Shown piece by piece: positions 27,701 through 42,700 of a stretch of DNA of 64,000 bases (position 1 is the stretch's first letter; the number at the start of each line of letters is the position of its first letter). The stretch lies in NCBI RefSeq assembly GCF_001704415.2, contig NC_030836.1:25580001-25644000 (forward strand), in the 5' to 3' direction. A program made the position numbers and the translations under genes. The stretch comes from Capra hircus. Taxonomy: Eukaryota; Chordata; Mammalia; Artiodactyla; Bovidae. The notes beneath the pieces are model-generated. The model was not told where the DNA came from, did not search any database, and was given only the letters and a program-made list of their open reading frames with translations.

Positions 27701-30700
27701 TGTTGGTAAGTACCCTTCAAAACTGTGTTTCTGCTCGGAAGGAAATTCAGTCTCCTGTTGTGAAAAGTGCATTTCACTTTTCTTTTTTATTGAGTAAGTG
27801 ACATGTAACGTTGTGTAAGTTTAAGGAGTACAGTGTGTTATTTTGGTAGATTTATATATTATAATGTGATTGCATTATAGCAATATTAATTACATAATTG
27901 TGGTACACTGTTATATTCTATATTCATTATAAAGTGAGGTAAAGTAAAGTGAAGTCGCTCAGTCGTGTCCGACTCTTTGCAACCCCATGGACTGTAGCCT
28001 TCCAGGATCCTCTGTCCATGGGATTTTCCAGGCAATATACTGGAGTGGACTGCCATTTCCTTCTCCAGGGGATCTTCCCAACCCAGGGATTGAACCCGGG
28101 TCTCTCGCACTGTAGACAGACACTTTACCATCTGAGCCACCAGGGAAGTCCGTTATACTGTGCATTAGATCACTGTGGTTTACTGCTGATGCTTTTGCTG
28201 GTTAGTCACTAAGTCATGTCTGACTCTTTTGTGACCCCTTGGACTGAAGTCCACCAGGCTCCTCTGTCCACGGGGTTTCCCAGACAGGAATACTGGAGTG
28301 GGTTACCATTTCCTAGGGCATCTTCCCAACCCAGGGATCGAATCCACATCTCCTGCATTGTCAGGCGGATTCTTTACCACTGAGCCTCCAGGGAAACCCT
28401 GTGGTTTATTACTTGTTACAGGTTTGTACCCTTAAATACCAGCAGTTTTATCACCCTCTTCCCATTCACTTTTACATGTGAATTGTTAGAGTACTCTTTC
28501 TTTTTAGAGCTAAAACTCTAGAAAGAGTTTTATCAGTGTCCTATACTCTAAATCTTGAAGTGATTTATCGTCATATAAATGAGCCTTCTACCAGAGCATA
28601 GAAATAAATTTGATTGATTCTTAATCACTTTTTCCTGTGTTTTTATTGGTGAACCTTGTATGTGTTGAACTATCAACAGATTCTTAGGTTTTCCAGCCTG
28701 GTTATATGTAAAGGTAGATGTGCATTTTTAGGAGAAGAAAGCACCATTGGGAAATATGAGTGGGTCAGGTAAGACCTATTATTTCTGACCAGTATTTCTT
28801 GCTTTTTTATGTTGCTTATTAGTAGAGTTACCTGAAATGTAATTTTCTTCAACTGGGAAAATGAAAGTGATACAGGAACTTCTGCAGACTCCCACCACCC
28901 TTCCTGACTATCTGCCACCACCTGTACCACCGTATTTGCTTTTTCCCTACTCTTAAAGAGATTGGGTCTTTTCCCATTCTATTGTTTTCCTCCTTCTTTG
29001 CATTGTTCATTTAAGAAGGTCTTTGCATCTCTTCTTGCTATTCTTGAGAACTCTGCATTCAGTTGTAAATATTTTTCCCTTTCTCCCTTGCCTTTCACTT
29101 CTCTTCTTTCCTCAGCTATTTGTAAAGCCTCCTCAGACAATTACTTTGCCTTCTTGCTTTTCTTTTTCTTTGGAATGATTTTGGTCACTGTCTCCTGTAC
29201 AACAGTGTTATGAATCTCCTTCCATTGTTTTTCAGGCACTCTCTCTGCCAGCTCTCTTCGGCATCAGTCGTTGGGGCATAGACTTGGATTACTGTCCAAC
29301 ATTAAACCATTAATGTTAAATGGTTGCCTTGGAAACAAATCAAGATCATTTTGTTGTTTTTGAGATTGCACCAATACAGTACTCAATGCAGTACTTTTTT
29401 AAAGTACTGCATTTTGGACTCTTCCATTGATCATGAGGGCTACTCCATTTCTTCTAAGGGATTCTTTCCTGTGATAGTAGATATAATGGTCATCTGAATT
29501 AAATTTGCCGGTTCTCATCCATTTTAGTTCACTGATTGCTAAGATGTTGATGTTAACTCTTGCCATCTCCTGCTTGACCACCTCCCATTTACCTTGATTC
29601 GTGGACCTAACATTCCAGGTTCCTATGCGTATTGTTCTTTACGGCTTTGGACTTTACTTTCACCACCAGACACATCCACAACTGAGCGTTGTTTCCGCTT
29701 TGGCCCATTTGCTTCGTTCTTCCATGGAGCTAGTAATTGCCCTCTTCTCTACCCCAGATATATTGGACACCTTCCAGCCTGGGGGGCTCATCTTCTGGTG
29801 TCATATCTGTTTTGTCTTTTCATACTGTTTATGGGGTTTTCGTGTCGAGAATGCTTCCTCCATTGGACCACGATTTGTCAGAGAACTCTTTACTATGACG
29901 CATCTGTCTTAGGTGGCCCTGCACAGCACGGCTCATAGCTTCAGTGAGTTATACAGGCCCCTTTGCCATGACAAGGCTGTGATCCTTGAAGGTATCACCT
30001 CCATGATGCCTACTTAATACTCTGATTTTGGCATCATACTTGATTTTTCATCAGGAACCTGTTATTTTCAAAATATATCTAGAATCTGATCATATCCAGT
30101 GCTGATCCAAGGCACCATTCTCTCATCTGATTTACTTCAGAAGCCTTCTTCTGTCCTTAGCCCCTACATCTGTTTTTAGCATAACAGCTAGAATGAGCCT
30201 ATTAAAAGATAAATAAATTATATCACTTCTCTACTTAAAATCTTCCAAGGTTTTGCTGTTTCACTCAGAATTCATTCCACATTTCTAAGGCTTGGAAGGC
30301 CCTTTATGACCCCGCTTTCCTCCCCATTACTTCTGACTTCCTCTCCTACTCATCTCCTACTCTTTCATTTTAGGATTTGTCCACTGCCTATTTCCTTTGC
30401 AAGGAGTAGTCAGGCCTACCCTGACCAATCTATTCTCGCCACAACCCTGCACACGTATACAAACATGTGGAACATCTAGAAAGTTCATACAGGTTTTTCT
30501 GTAAAATGGGAAAATCCGGAAGACCTTTTTGGCCAATCCAATAGATTCTTGTGAAGTTTACTTTTCTATTACATTTTCTGATAGATTATAACCATCCTGA
30601 TATCTGTTGTAAATATCCCTCCCTCCCAGCAAAAGTATTCTCTTCAGTTTTTGTCATTGATACATTCTAATTATTGAGATTCTAGTGGCATTGGTTTTGT

Positions 30701-33700
30701 TTTTAAAAAATATTCTCATCCGTCTGTCTCATCCTTCTGTAATCAGGTCTTTTTTTTTTTTTTTTTACAGTGTAATTTTATTTCTCTATTTTTGACTGTG
30801 CTGGGTCTTCATTACTGTGTGCAGGCTTTGACTAGTTGTGAGCGGGGGCTGCTCTTCGTTGTAGCCACTGGCTTCTCACTGCGGTGGCTTCTTGTGGAAT
30901 ACAGGCTTGAGCGCACAGGCTGCAGTGGTCGTGGCACGTGGGCTCAGGAGTTGAGCTCGCAGGCTCTAGAGCACAGGTGCAGTAGTTGTGACACACTGGC
31001 TTAGTTGCTCTGCAGCATGTGGACTCTTCCTGCACCAGGGATCAAACCTGTATCCTCTGCATTGGCAGGCAGATCCCTTTAGCACCAGGGAAGTCCTACA
31101 GTGTAATTTAAGTGCTTGGGTTAGAAACCTGATGATGGGAGGTCTTTACTCCAATAAGCAAAACATGCTAATTCCTGTTAAGTTCTCCATTTTGGCTCAG
31201 GCATGATCAATAAATTGATAGTGCTGTTTGATAACCCTGTATTTCTCATTGAGATGATGGTATCTGATTTGTTGAGAACCTAAGTTTCCAAAGATCTTTT
31301 ATGTTAACCTATTTCAATGCAATAGGTATGAAGCATTTTATAGCTTAGAATAAATGACATCCATATAACAAGAAATAGGAATATGGGGAAAATGGTACAT
31401 TTTGGATCAAATCTAATGTTTGTTTTTAGAACAAATTATCAGAGCAATGTTTTATTGTATTTCTAAGAGTACTTTCTTAGAAAGTCTAGAAACAAATTAT
31501 CATTATATGATTATCTAGAATATCCTTTAATGTATGTTGCTTTTCTACCCTTTGTTGCTTGTCTACTTGATTTTTTTTTCATCATATTTTAGTAGTACAT
31601 TGTGAAAAACACTCTTGAACTTCAAAATTGTCATAAAGGAAAGCAGAAACATAAATGTGTCATTTAAATATTAGAGTTCACAAGTAGTCAATATTTTCTC
31701 AGTCTGCCAGTGGTCATCAGGATTTGTGCTATTATTTTTGTACTATTTAGGCATGAGAAAGAATTAATGTGTTTATTTATCCTTTGTGGAACTTGACAGT
31801 TTAAAGATTTGCTCTTATGATATAAAACAAAGACTTGTTTCAAGGCATCATTAATTAACTCGTACCTTATTATTAGTGTGGATGCTTGTACAATATTGAA
31901 CAATATTGAAGTAAAAGAGCCACTTAAAATGAATTGATAGAGATTACTTTTTTTTTAATGCAACCAACACTTTTATCTGCTTTTTTTTTTGGCGACATTT
32001 ATTCCCAGACTGTAAGTTTTTGTTTCTTCTGTTTCTTCTGGGATATCTTTTTCTTCCATGCAACCTCCTTTTCTGGTTTTGGAACAGTCTGTTCTTTTTC
32101 ACTTAGGATCGTCTCAGTGTGGCAGGGAGAGCTCAGGTACCGCTTGATCCCACTGCGAGCTCTGTAAGTCCTGCCCCGCATTTTAGGGGCTTTGTTCACC
32201 TGGATGTGCTCAGTGAGCAGAGAATCTACATCTAAGCCCTTCAGTTCAGCTTTTTACTCTCTGCATTTTTGAGCATGTGCAGTAAAAATGCAGCACTCTT
32301 TCTGGGCCGTCAATCCTGCATCCAGCCCCAGTGTTTGGCCTGTGCGCACCTACCAACTTCACCGTTGGGATGACAGAATGGCACATGTCGCTTCTGTAGA
32401 GTGATACCCTTCAGATACTTGGTGGCTTTTTGGATATGCGTACCCTTAATGGCCTGGGCAGTTTCACAAGTGTTCTTTAAGTGAACATGAAGATTTGAAC
32501 TTCTTCGTTTGCTGGATTTTGTGGGGGTTTCTGGGTCAAGTGAACAGCACACCATTTTTAGTGATAGCACATCACCTTAGTTAGGCTGCTTATTGGAAGA
32601 GTGAGATGACATTCTGTATAGCAGTCCCTTGAAATAATGCAGAAGACTGAGGATTGATGCAGATCTTGGGACTTAAAACAGCTCTTTCTGACTCCATTCC
32701 ATGTAGATTTTGAACACCACTTAAAAGAAAATAAGAATTTGTTCTGTCATCTCATTTTATATTTTTGTTACCTCTCAGACAGCTTCTGGCCTAACCTGAC
32801 CTTTAAAACTGCATTCATGAGATTGATGGTCACTGAGGGCATTGGCTCGGAGAAGGAAGTGGCACCCCACTCTAGTACTCTTGCCTCACTCCCATGGATG
32901 GAGGAGCCTGGTAGGCTGCAGTCCATGGGGTCGCTGAGGGTCAGACACGACTAAGCGACTTCACTTTAACTTTTCACTTCCATGCATTGGAGAAGGAAAT
33001 GGCAACCCAGTCCAGTGTTCTTGCCTGGAGAATCCCAGGGACAGGGGAGCCTGGTGGGCTGCTGCTGCTGCTAAGTCGCTTCAGTCGTGTCCGACTCTAT
33101 GCGACCCCATAGACGGCAGCCCACCAGGCTCCCCCATCCCTGGGATTCTCCAGGCAAGAACACTGGAGTGGGTTGCCATTTCCTTCTCGAGGTGGGCTAC
33201 CATCTATGGGGTCTCATAGAGTCGGACACGACTGAAGCAACTTAGCAGCAGCAGCAGAGGGCGTTGACTAAGTAGTGACAGCAGCTGTTGAATAATGAAA
33301 AGCCTTTTGAGGTGCTTTTCTATCAGGTCTGGGCAACTGTAGTGATATTATAATACATTTATATTATTTAATGAGGGAAAATTTATGATCTGTAACTTAA
33401 ATTCTTCCTTGAAGTTCTTGTAAGATCAGGTTTATTTTTTGGATGTCATCTTTGCACTTGACTATCAAAAACATTTTCTACTGGAAGATCAGTGGGAAAA
33501 GATGAGGAATTTGGATGGTTTTCCTGAGATTTTCTGCCCAGTATTTATTAACAAAGCATCAGAAGGAAGGTGAACTTTCCTTGATATCTAAAAAAACTTA
33601 AAATTTTTAATTTCTGTTTTTTCAGATTCAAGTATATATTTCTTAAGACTCAAACATTTTTGTTAGGACTGGGCATATAACTTTTTACCAAGTTGGCATT

Positions 33701-36700
33701 GCCAAGACTATAAGAGAACTTGAACTCTGATCTTAAAGGCTTAAAACTACTTGACCATCACCAAATTATAAAGAATAAGTTTAGGAGACAGCATTAGTAT
33801 TTGTTTGTTCTAATAGCAGATCCCAGAAAAATGCAGGAACAGGGATGAATATGTGGTCATTTGTATGTTTTCAGGGCTGAAAAACAGGCACCTTGAAAAG
33901 CTTTGGTCCCCAGCAGGGCATTCCCATGGAGAAGGCCAAACTGTTGGGTAGCAAAGAGTGGCGTGATGTGGGACCAGTCACTTCTATCTTGATTCACGTG
34001 TAGCACTCTCTCTCTGTCAGACTCCAGTGTGCTGGTGGTGCACCCAGGTGGCAGTCTAGGAGTGATGAAGGTGTTGGATATTATAGTCCAAGTTAAGAAA
34101 GATTTAAGATGTATCAAGCGAATGTTCAAGAATGTTACTGAAGTGTGGTCCCGTGTGGTACCCAGAAAAGTGTGGTGCCGCTCAGTGACACCTCCGCATG
34201 TTTTGAATATACATATGAAGAAAGTCCGTCCACATACCGGCTCCTTTATGAAGGTCATTAGAGGATGTACTGTCAGTACATCAAACACACGCATATATAC
34301 ACATACCACCTTTTCTTTATCTATTCATCTGTTTTTTTCAGTTGAAGTGAAATGAAAGTTGCTCAGTTGTGTCCAGCTGTTTGCCACCCTGTGGACTGTA
34401 CAGTCCGTGGAATTCTCCAGACCAGAATACTGTAGTGGGCAGCCTTTCCCTTTTCCAGGGGATCTTCCCAACCCAGGGATCGAACCCAGGTCTCCTGTAC
34501 TGCAGGCGGATTCTTTACCAGCTGAGCCACAAGGGAAGCCCTTGGGTGTTTTTTGTCTTTTTTTTTTCCAGTTATTTGTTTATTAATGTGGTCATTTAGT
34601 GTATAATTACTGAGTGCTTGCTATGTACCAGGAGTAAGAACCCCACTGGGAACAACACAGAGTAACTTACTGCCTTCATGGAGTTTGCATTCCAGTGAGG
34701 GAAGACAGGAAACAAACTTACAGCAAATAGGCGGTGTGCCAGGTGGAGACACATGCTATCTAGAAACATTCAAATTGAAGAGGGGCACAGGAAGACCTGG
34801 AGGGGGAGGACTGCCTCCTCTTCTCACCTCCTTTGCATCCACCTTGCTTACACCACTGGCCTCCTGCAGCCCCCTGAGCAGCAAACACACTGGTTTGCTG
34901 TTTCAGCCCCGTCTGTGCTCTGCTTGCTTGTATGGTGATCTGGAGATCTATTCACTGCTGTTACCTCTGCTTGAAGAGTTCTATCCAAGCCTGGAAAAAG
35001 GTTTCTACACCTTATACTTTGAGGTGGGAGTATGTTTCTGGTTCAAGGAACAGCAGCGAGGCCAGTGGTGTGAGTTAAGGGTGTGTGGAGAGATGGGGTC
35101 GGAGAGGAAACAGACCTGGCTCAGCTAAGTCCTTGTGGGTCAGGGCGAGGCCTGTGGCTTTTCCTCTGTGTGAGCTGGGGAACCATGGGCAGGCTTTAAG
35201 CAGAGGAGTGATCAGATCTGATTGATGTTCCAACAGATACCTTGTGCGAGACCCTGGGAGGGAATGGTGGCCTCCTTGAAGAGGCCATTAAAGGAATCCA
35301 GGTCTGAGATGGTGGCCTGGACCTGTGTGAGGACAGAGGAGGTGGTCACATGTGCTGAAGAGGGGTATCCATTCGTCTGTTGATGGATGCTGAGGTTGCG
35401 TCCATATCTTGACTATTGTAAATGATGCTGCAATACATAGGGGTGCATATATCTTTTTGAATCATTGTTTTTGTTTTCTTCGGAAAAATACCCAGCAGTG
35501 GAATTGCTGTGTCACGTGGTGGTTTTGGTTTTAATTTATTTGAGGAACCTCCGTACTGTTTTCTGAGGTGGACGCACCAGTTTGCGATTATGCGGGTCCC
35601 CTTTCCTCCGCATCCTCACCAGCACCCGTTCTCCTTTTGGTAGCAGCCATTCTGACTCTGGCTTTGATTGCAGTGCCCTGATGGTCAGTGGTGTTGAGCT
35701 TGTCACGGCATCTGGGTGTCCTCCGCCCGTTTTTTACCAGGTCGTCTTTTTTGATCCTCAGTTGCATGAGTTCTTTGTATATTTTGGATCTTAACCCCTT
35801 ATCAGATATATCATTTGCAGGCATCTTCTTCCATTCAGTAGGGTACCTTTTCATTTTGTTGATAGTTCTTGCTAATCAAAAGCTTTTTTTAGTTTGATGT
35901 AGTCCCATTTGTTGTTTTTTTATTGCTTGGGTTTTTTTGGCGGGGCGGGGGGGGGTGCTTTTTTTTTTTCTTTAGGTTCCCTTACCTGAGGAAGCATATC
36001 CAAAAAAATGTGAAGACCAGTGTTAAACAGAGTATACTGCCTATGTTTTCTGTTTTTTTTTTAAGTTTCTTTCTTACAGTTAGTTGTATTTAGATATAAT
36101 TGACATATAGTACTGTATAAGTTTAAAATGTACAACATAATGATTTGACTTACATACATCATGAAGTGATTACCACAGTAAGTTTAATGAACATCTGTCA
36201 TCTCCTATAGATACAAAAGGAAAAAAATACTAAAAAAATAAGAACTCTTTAGGATTTACTCTTAACAGCTTTCCTATATGGCAGTGTTAATTACATTGAT
36301 CATGCTGTGTGTTTCACCCCTAGTATTGCCTGTGTTTTCTTCCAGGAGTCTTGTTTCAGGTCTTATAAACATTTAAGTTTAATTCATTTTGAGTTTATTT
36401 TTGTATATAGTGTGAGAAAGTAGTTCAGTTTGATTCTTTACACAAAGCTGTCCAGTCTTTCCGAAACCACTTACTGAAGAGGCTTTTTCCTGTTCTGTAT
36501 TCTTGCCTCCTTTGTCAGAGATCAATTGACCATGTGAGTGGGTTTATTTCTGGGCTGTCTGTTGTGTCCCATTAATCTGTCTGTTTTTATCCCAGCACCA
36601 TAGTGTTTAGATTACTGAAAAGCTTTGTAGTATAGTTTGAAATCATGGAGCACGATACCTCTGGTTTTGTTCTCATTATAGAATTTTTTAATTGTGCTCT

Positions 36701-39700
36701 TTCACAAAATAATCTTAAGGAATGACTGATTCTGACCCATTTTTTTAAGGATGGAATCTGTCCCTTAGATTAATTGGCCTTTGTGCTTAAACCTTGCTAG
36801 TAGCATCTTTCATTATTATGATAGTAGCAGCATTTTTTTTTAATAGTTACTACTTTGGTATCCTATTTTAATAAGGTCTGTTGAACTGTTATGTAAATTA
36901 ATTTAAATCTTTTTTTCTGCTGTGTGTTTCTTTTCAAGAAGTGTTAACCTGCTTATGTTTTCCTTTTTTCTCATTGGTTGTGGTTATTGAAACTTCAGAG
37001 TATGCTCTACTAGTATTTAAAATATTTTTTAAAAATTAAGGTCTCCTGATTTTTTGGGGAGAAAGTTCCATGACCTGCCCAGAGCCTGGCCAGTAATATC
37101 AGAAGCTTACTTGTTCATAGACTATAAATAAAAAGCCCTTTGTACACAGCTTAATGAATTTGCTTGATTTGTGTTTAGTAGCATAAATCAGAATGACTTT
37201 GCTCATATAGTTGTTTGAAATGTTTCTGTTTCAGAGTGACCTGTTTTTTTGTTTTTATTATAAAAGGAACTAATATGGGCTTGATCCAGTGATCCCCAGG
37301 GTCCGCTTGACCTAGTTTCTGAGTAGTTGGTCATTAAGCTTCTGTTTCAGATTGCTTAGGCTCTGTAATTTGCTCTGTAGCACAAATGCCATTATTACTG
37401 AAGTTGATTATGTGAGTCTTGAGCAGGTAACATCAGAAATAAAAATGCTGGGGGGGCAAATGACTCACTTTTGCTGGTTAGATGTGAGGTCAGAAAAGTT
37501 ACTAGTTATTTTGTATTTTTCTTTGGGGTTACTATGGATTCTTTCTCTAATGAGTTTCTTTTTGAGTTGTAGGAAGTAGTGATCATCAGTAAGTATTGTT
37601 AGGAGAGAAATAAAACTGATTATCTTTAAATGTTTAAAAAATGGTTCTAAATCAGAAAGTGCACTTTACTGGCCCAAATTATTGACTGAATTATCAGATT
37701 CACTGAGTAGAGTACTGGTTTCCTAATACTAGAAAAATTATCTCACTTCTAAAGGATTAAGGTTAGTGATTGAATCCTATCTGACATTTAAATGAAGTTT
37801 TGTTTAGGATTGTTTCTCAGAATCTGTGTTACCTTTTCAACTGCTGCTAATCTGGAGTTGTAGAAGGGCACTCCTGAAATCTGATTCTGCATGAGTAAAA
37901 GGTCAATGTGTAGGGATTTGAGGTTTGGCGGTTTGCCACAAACTCTTATTAATCCAAGGCTCATTATAACAGAAATTAAAATTTCTCTTAAGACATTTGG
38001 GAAGAAAAAAAGATTTTTTGAAAAGTGATCAGGAAGAAGAAAAGAATTTTCTACCAACTTTTTTCTTACTGGTTTATATAAACAATCTCTTTTTTAATGT
38101 ATTTTATTATTTTTCATTTTTAATAGGATAATCGCTCTACATTGCCCTGGTTTCTGCTATACCTCATGTATCAGTCATCACTGTATATATATATCCCCTC
38201 CCTCAAGAGCCTCCCTCCCACCCCCCATAAACAATCTCTTTAAGTGTCATGGTTCATTTAATTTTGAACTTTAATCTGGGCTTTTCTCTTGGCGTTCACA
38301 TTTCATAACTTAATTACAATTCATTTCTTCTATTTAGAAAGTAGATAGATGTTAAAATGTTCAGATATACTGAACATGTCTGTTTGTGATAAGAGAGAGG
38401 ACTAGGTCTAGACTTGGCATTTCTAGGCTCCTCGGGTGAACTGTGACCTTTGTTGAAAGCCAAGTGAGTGCTGCCTCAGCTTCCTTCCCGTTTTGAATGA
38501 TAGTGGCTTTAGCTGGAAACTTACTTGGAAGGACTTATTTGGTCCTGTATGGTAGCATTTCATTTGCCCTAATATATTTTATAAGAGAAACAATATAAAT
38601 TCCAGGATTTAAATTTTTTTAATTGGGATTTGAAAATTCAGCATCAGTATAACTTGATCCATTTTAATGTAATAATTTTAGCAAAGTTTGTTGATGTGTT
38701 TGTACGTAAAACATCCAGACTAGTTATAAGAAGACCCTCAAGTTTGTACTAGTTCAGATCATCTCTGCACAGATGAATGGGACACTTGGATGGCATGTGA
38801 TTGACCACACGTTTGAATGCCTAACCATATTCATATCATTTGGGTTCCTAATCACTGGGAATAGTTTTGTTGTATCTCACAGGAATCATAGTAACATTTC
38901 AGATGGGCGTAATAAGAAAGTTCTTTCAGAAAAAAGTTTTAAAATTCCTATTGTTAATGCATCTATCATAAAATGAGGGCTTAGTGAAATACCATTTCTA
39001 GTCATTATTTTGTAAATCACCTTGTGAGCACAAAATTCTAAGCTGTTGTACCCTTTTTTGCTGTCACCTAGGACTTAAATGAATTAGTGCAATGTGAAAA
39101 ACTAGAGATTTTGATTTGGCATAAATTCTGTCCAAATAAAGTGGTTTTTTTTTAAGTCTTTCTTAAAAATTGAAGTATGGTTGGTTTATAAGGTTAGTTG
39201 CTACTGTACAGCAGAATGACTGTCATACATGTGTATACACACGTTGTTTTTCGTTTTCTTTTCCACTGTGCTCTGTCTCAGGACATCGAATATACTCCCC
39301 TGTGCTGTACAGTAGGACCTCCCCGGTTTGTCTGCTGACCCCACACTCTCGCCGTCTCTCTCCCACCGCCTCCTTGGCAGCCCCCAGCCTGCTCTCTGTG
39401 TCATTGCTTGTGTCTCATGGATAGGTTCATCTGTGCCACGTGTTAGATACAAGTGCTACCATGTGGTGTTTGTCTTTCTCTTTGTGACTTCCCTTCGTGT
39501 GACTCTCTGATTGCGTCCATGTTGCTGCAGATGGCATTATTTACTTCTTTTGTGGCTGAGTGGTATTGTTGTATATATATACCGTATCGTCTTTATCCAC
39601 TCATCTTGATGGGCATTTAGGTTGTCTCCATGCCTTGACTGTTCTGAGTGTGCTGCTGTGAGCATTGGGGTACGTGTCTTTTTTTAACTACAATTTTTTC

Positions 39701-42700
39701 CAGGCATACGCCCAGGAGTGGAATTGCTGGATCATATGGTAATTCTAGTTTTAGTTTTCTGAGGAACCTCCAAGCTGTTTTCCACAGTGGCTACACCAAC
39801 TTAACACTCCCACCAACCGTGTAGGAGGTTTCCATTTTCTGCATACCCTCTCTAGCATTTGTAATTAGTAGACTTTTTAATGTGACTGGTGTGGGGTGAT
39901 ACCTCATTGTAGTTTTTTCATTTCTTTATAATAATTAGCGATGTTGAGCATCTTTTCCTGTGCCTATTGACCATCTGTATTCTTCTTTGGAGAAATGTCT
40001 ACTTAGGTCTTCTGCCCATCTTTCAGTGGATTGTTTTTTTGTTGTCAAGGTGGATGCGCTGTTTGTTTATTTTGGAAATTTAAGCCCATGTCGCATGCAT
40101 CATTTGCAAATGTTTTCTCTCATTCTGTGGGTTGTCTTTCCATTTGGTTTATGATTTCCTTTTGCTGTGCAAAAGCTTGTAAGTTTGATTAGGTCCCATT
40201 TGCTTATTTTCATTTTTATTTCTATTGTCTTGGGAGATTGGCATCAATTTATGTCAAAAATGTTTTGTCTAAAACAGCTAAATCTTTAAGTCATACTGAG
40301 AGGAAAACAGGTTGTCTTCCTGAGAAAGGGAAGTGAGTGCTTTTGAATAGTGAGGAGTCAGGCACATAATTAAAGGATTAGGATTCTTGTTCCAAAGCAG
40401 AATGGGAGAAGAGAGTGGAAGACTCCCATCTGGTAGTTTCAGTCTTTGAACATGTTCTGAGGACTTTTGTTTTTGTTTTTTCTTTTATGAGAAGTTGGTT
40501 AAAGAGGGCTTAGGGCTTTAGGAAAGAATCCAAAGGATCAGGTTTTGGTTTAGGTTCCGGCAGACAAGGCCTTTGGAAGATGGCTGGCGATCTGACACGA
40601 GAGAGAGGCCGTCGTGGCAGGCAGCCCGTGCTCAGGACCAAGAGATGGGCAGGGGGTTAGGGCTGGGGGGGGGATGCTCATGGGGAACAGGAGTGGGAGA
40701 AGCAAGAGGCCAAAGCTTCGAGGAGGAATGAGTGGAGATATGAATTGGTGAATTCGGGGAGGTCGCTAAGAGTCATCCGGTGTCTGTACAAGACGATGTA
40801 AATAGAGAGGTGGTCACTGAGGAAGATTTTGGGAAAACTTGAGGGGAAGGAGCCCAGAGATGATACAGTAACTGGCAAATTGATGAGAACGCTTTGGAAA
40901 AGTCAGGTATTAAGAGGTCAGGGATGTGAAAAATAAGACCTCAAGTTACCCTCTGGCTTTACAACTCTGAATTCCAAAGCACACATCTGAAAGTTAATAG
41001 TTTTGCTTCTCAGAAATGTGAAATAATAAGCTGACATACTTTTGTAAAATTGGAAGTAAATTCTGAAAAGCATATATGGATCTATGTGGTAATAATCAAA
41101 AGTATTAATTGCCTCTTTGTAAATGCTGGATTATGGGTACTGTTTGGGCGCTTCTTAGCGGGACGTTCCTGAGAGGAAAGAGGGAGACTTAGCAGGAGAG
41201 TCTGATGGTGGGCTCTTCTTTTTACCGCATACATGCAGCATCCTTAGCACAGATGGACAGAGGACACTCCTCAGGGAAACCTGGCCATGGGAGGTGCTGT
41301 TTGTGCTCATTTTCACTTGCAAGAAGAATAGAATCCAAGTGACAAAAAACAGTTCTTCTGTGGTAGAAACAAAAAACGGGGGGAAACAGAACCGTAGACT
41401 TAGACTCTGTTTTTGAAACCAGTGACGTCTGAGGACGCCAAGGTCTCCCAGTGTCATTTACAAAAGCCTGGAAACAGGAATGGGCCTGTGATGGATGAGA
41501 ACACGAGTGCTGAGAATCTGGGTACATTTTTACAAACCGACTTAAAGGTCCCACCCCCACCCCACTCCTCAGTAAGTAGAACTCAGCATCAAGGTGATAA
41601 AAATTTTCAGCTCAGAGTGGAAGTGGTACTGTTAGTCTGTAATCATTCTTTATTCATTGTAAGCAGTAAAGGTAAGTATAATTCCCCACATGGTATTCTG
41701 TCATCAAACATAACTGAAAATCAAAATACTGTGTCTCATTTGCTGATTTATGACCCTAGCTGAAGAACACTGGTAGTCATAAAAAGTATCTATGCTTATA
41801 TTAAAGGGAGGAACCTTTTCAAGAAAATATCTGAGGGGTAAGTTTTATATAAGACACTGATTAGGAAGGTAAAGAGTAAAGAATCTGAGAACAGAAGTTT
41901 ATCAGCTGAATTTTTTGGATGGCGTTCTCTTGCACATCTGTTCTTTCCTGTTCTTTTGGTAACGGAATAAACATCTTACAGAAGGGAAGCCGTATTAACC
42001 TCTACATTGGTTTAAGGAAACTGCCCATTCTCAATCTTAATGGCCTCTAGAGTGGGTGGTGCTTTTTTCCTTCAGCTTAGCAGTAAAGCCTGAGAATGGA
42101 CTTGACCTGAATCAGATGTTTTTCCTTGGTATAATTTGTTGTTCCATTTGTTGGAGATTTAGGGATCTTTGTAATCTATAGAGATATCTGTAGAAGCTCT
42201 CAATGAGCCTCTGCCTCATTGAGAAAATAGCTAATTGTTTGGGCTGTAAGCGAAGAAAGTGGGTAAATATGGATAAACAATAATCTCAAATTGCAGTACT
42301 GGAGAAGACTCTTGGGAGTCCCTTGGACTGCAGGGAGATCAAACCAGCCAGTCCTACAGGAAATCAGCCCTGAATATTCATTGGAAGGCCTGATGCTGAA
42401 TCTCCAATACTTTAGCCACCTTTTGTGAAGAACCAACTCATTGGCAAAGACCCTGATGCTGGGAAAGATTGAGGCAAAAGGAGAAGTGGGCAGTGGTGGA
42501 TAAGACAGTTAGCATCACCATCTCAGTGGACATGAGTTGAGCAAACTCCAGGAGATAGTGGAGGACAGAGGAGCCTGCATGCTGCAGTCCCATGGGATTG
42601 CAAAGAGCTGGACATGACTTAGTGACTGAACAAGAAGTAACCTCTCATGGGGAGAGTATTTCTGAATCAGCTCCTGTTTTAATGTTATGTTTAATGATAC

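Noticed and set aside
34685..35128. 147-codon plus-strand frame in intron 7
   Set aside because: Overlaps L2-derived sequence and has no splice signals or family match.
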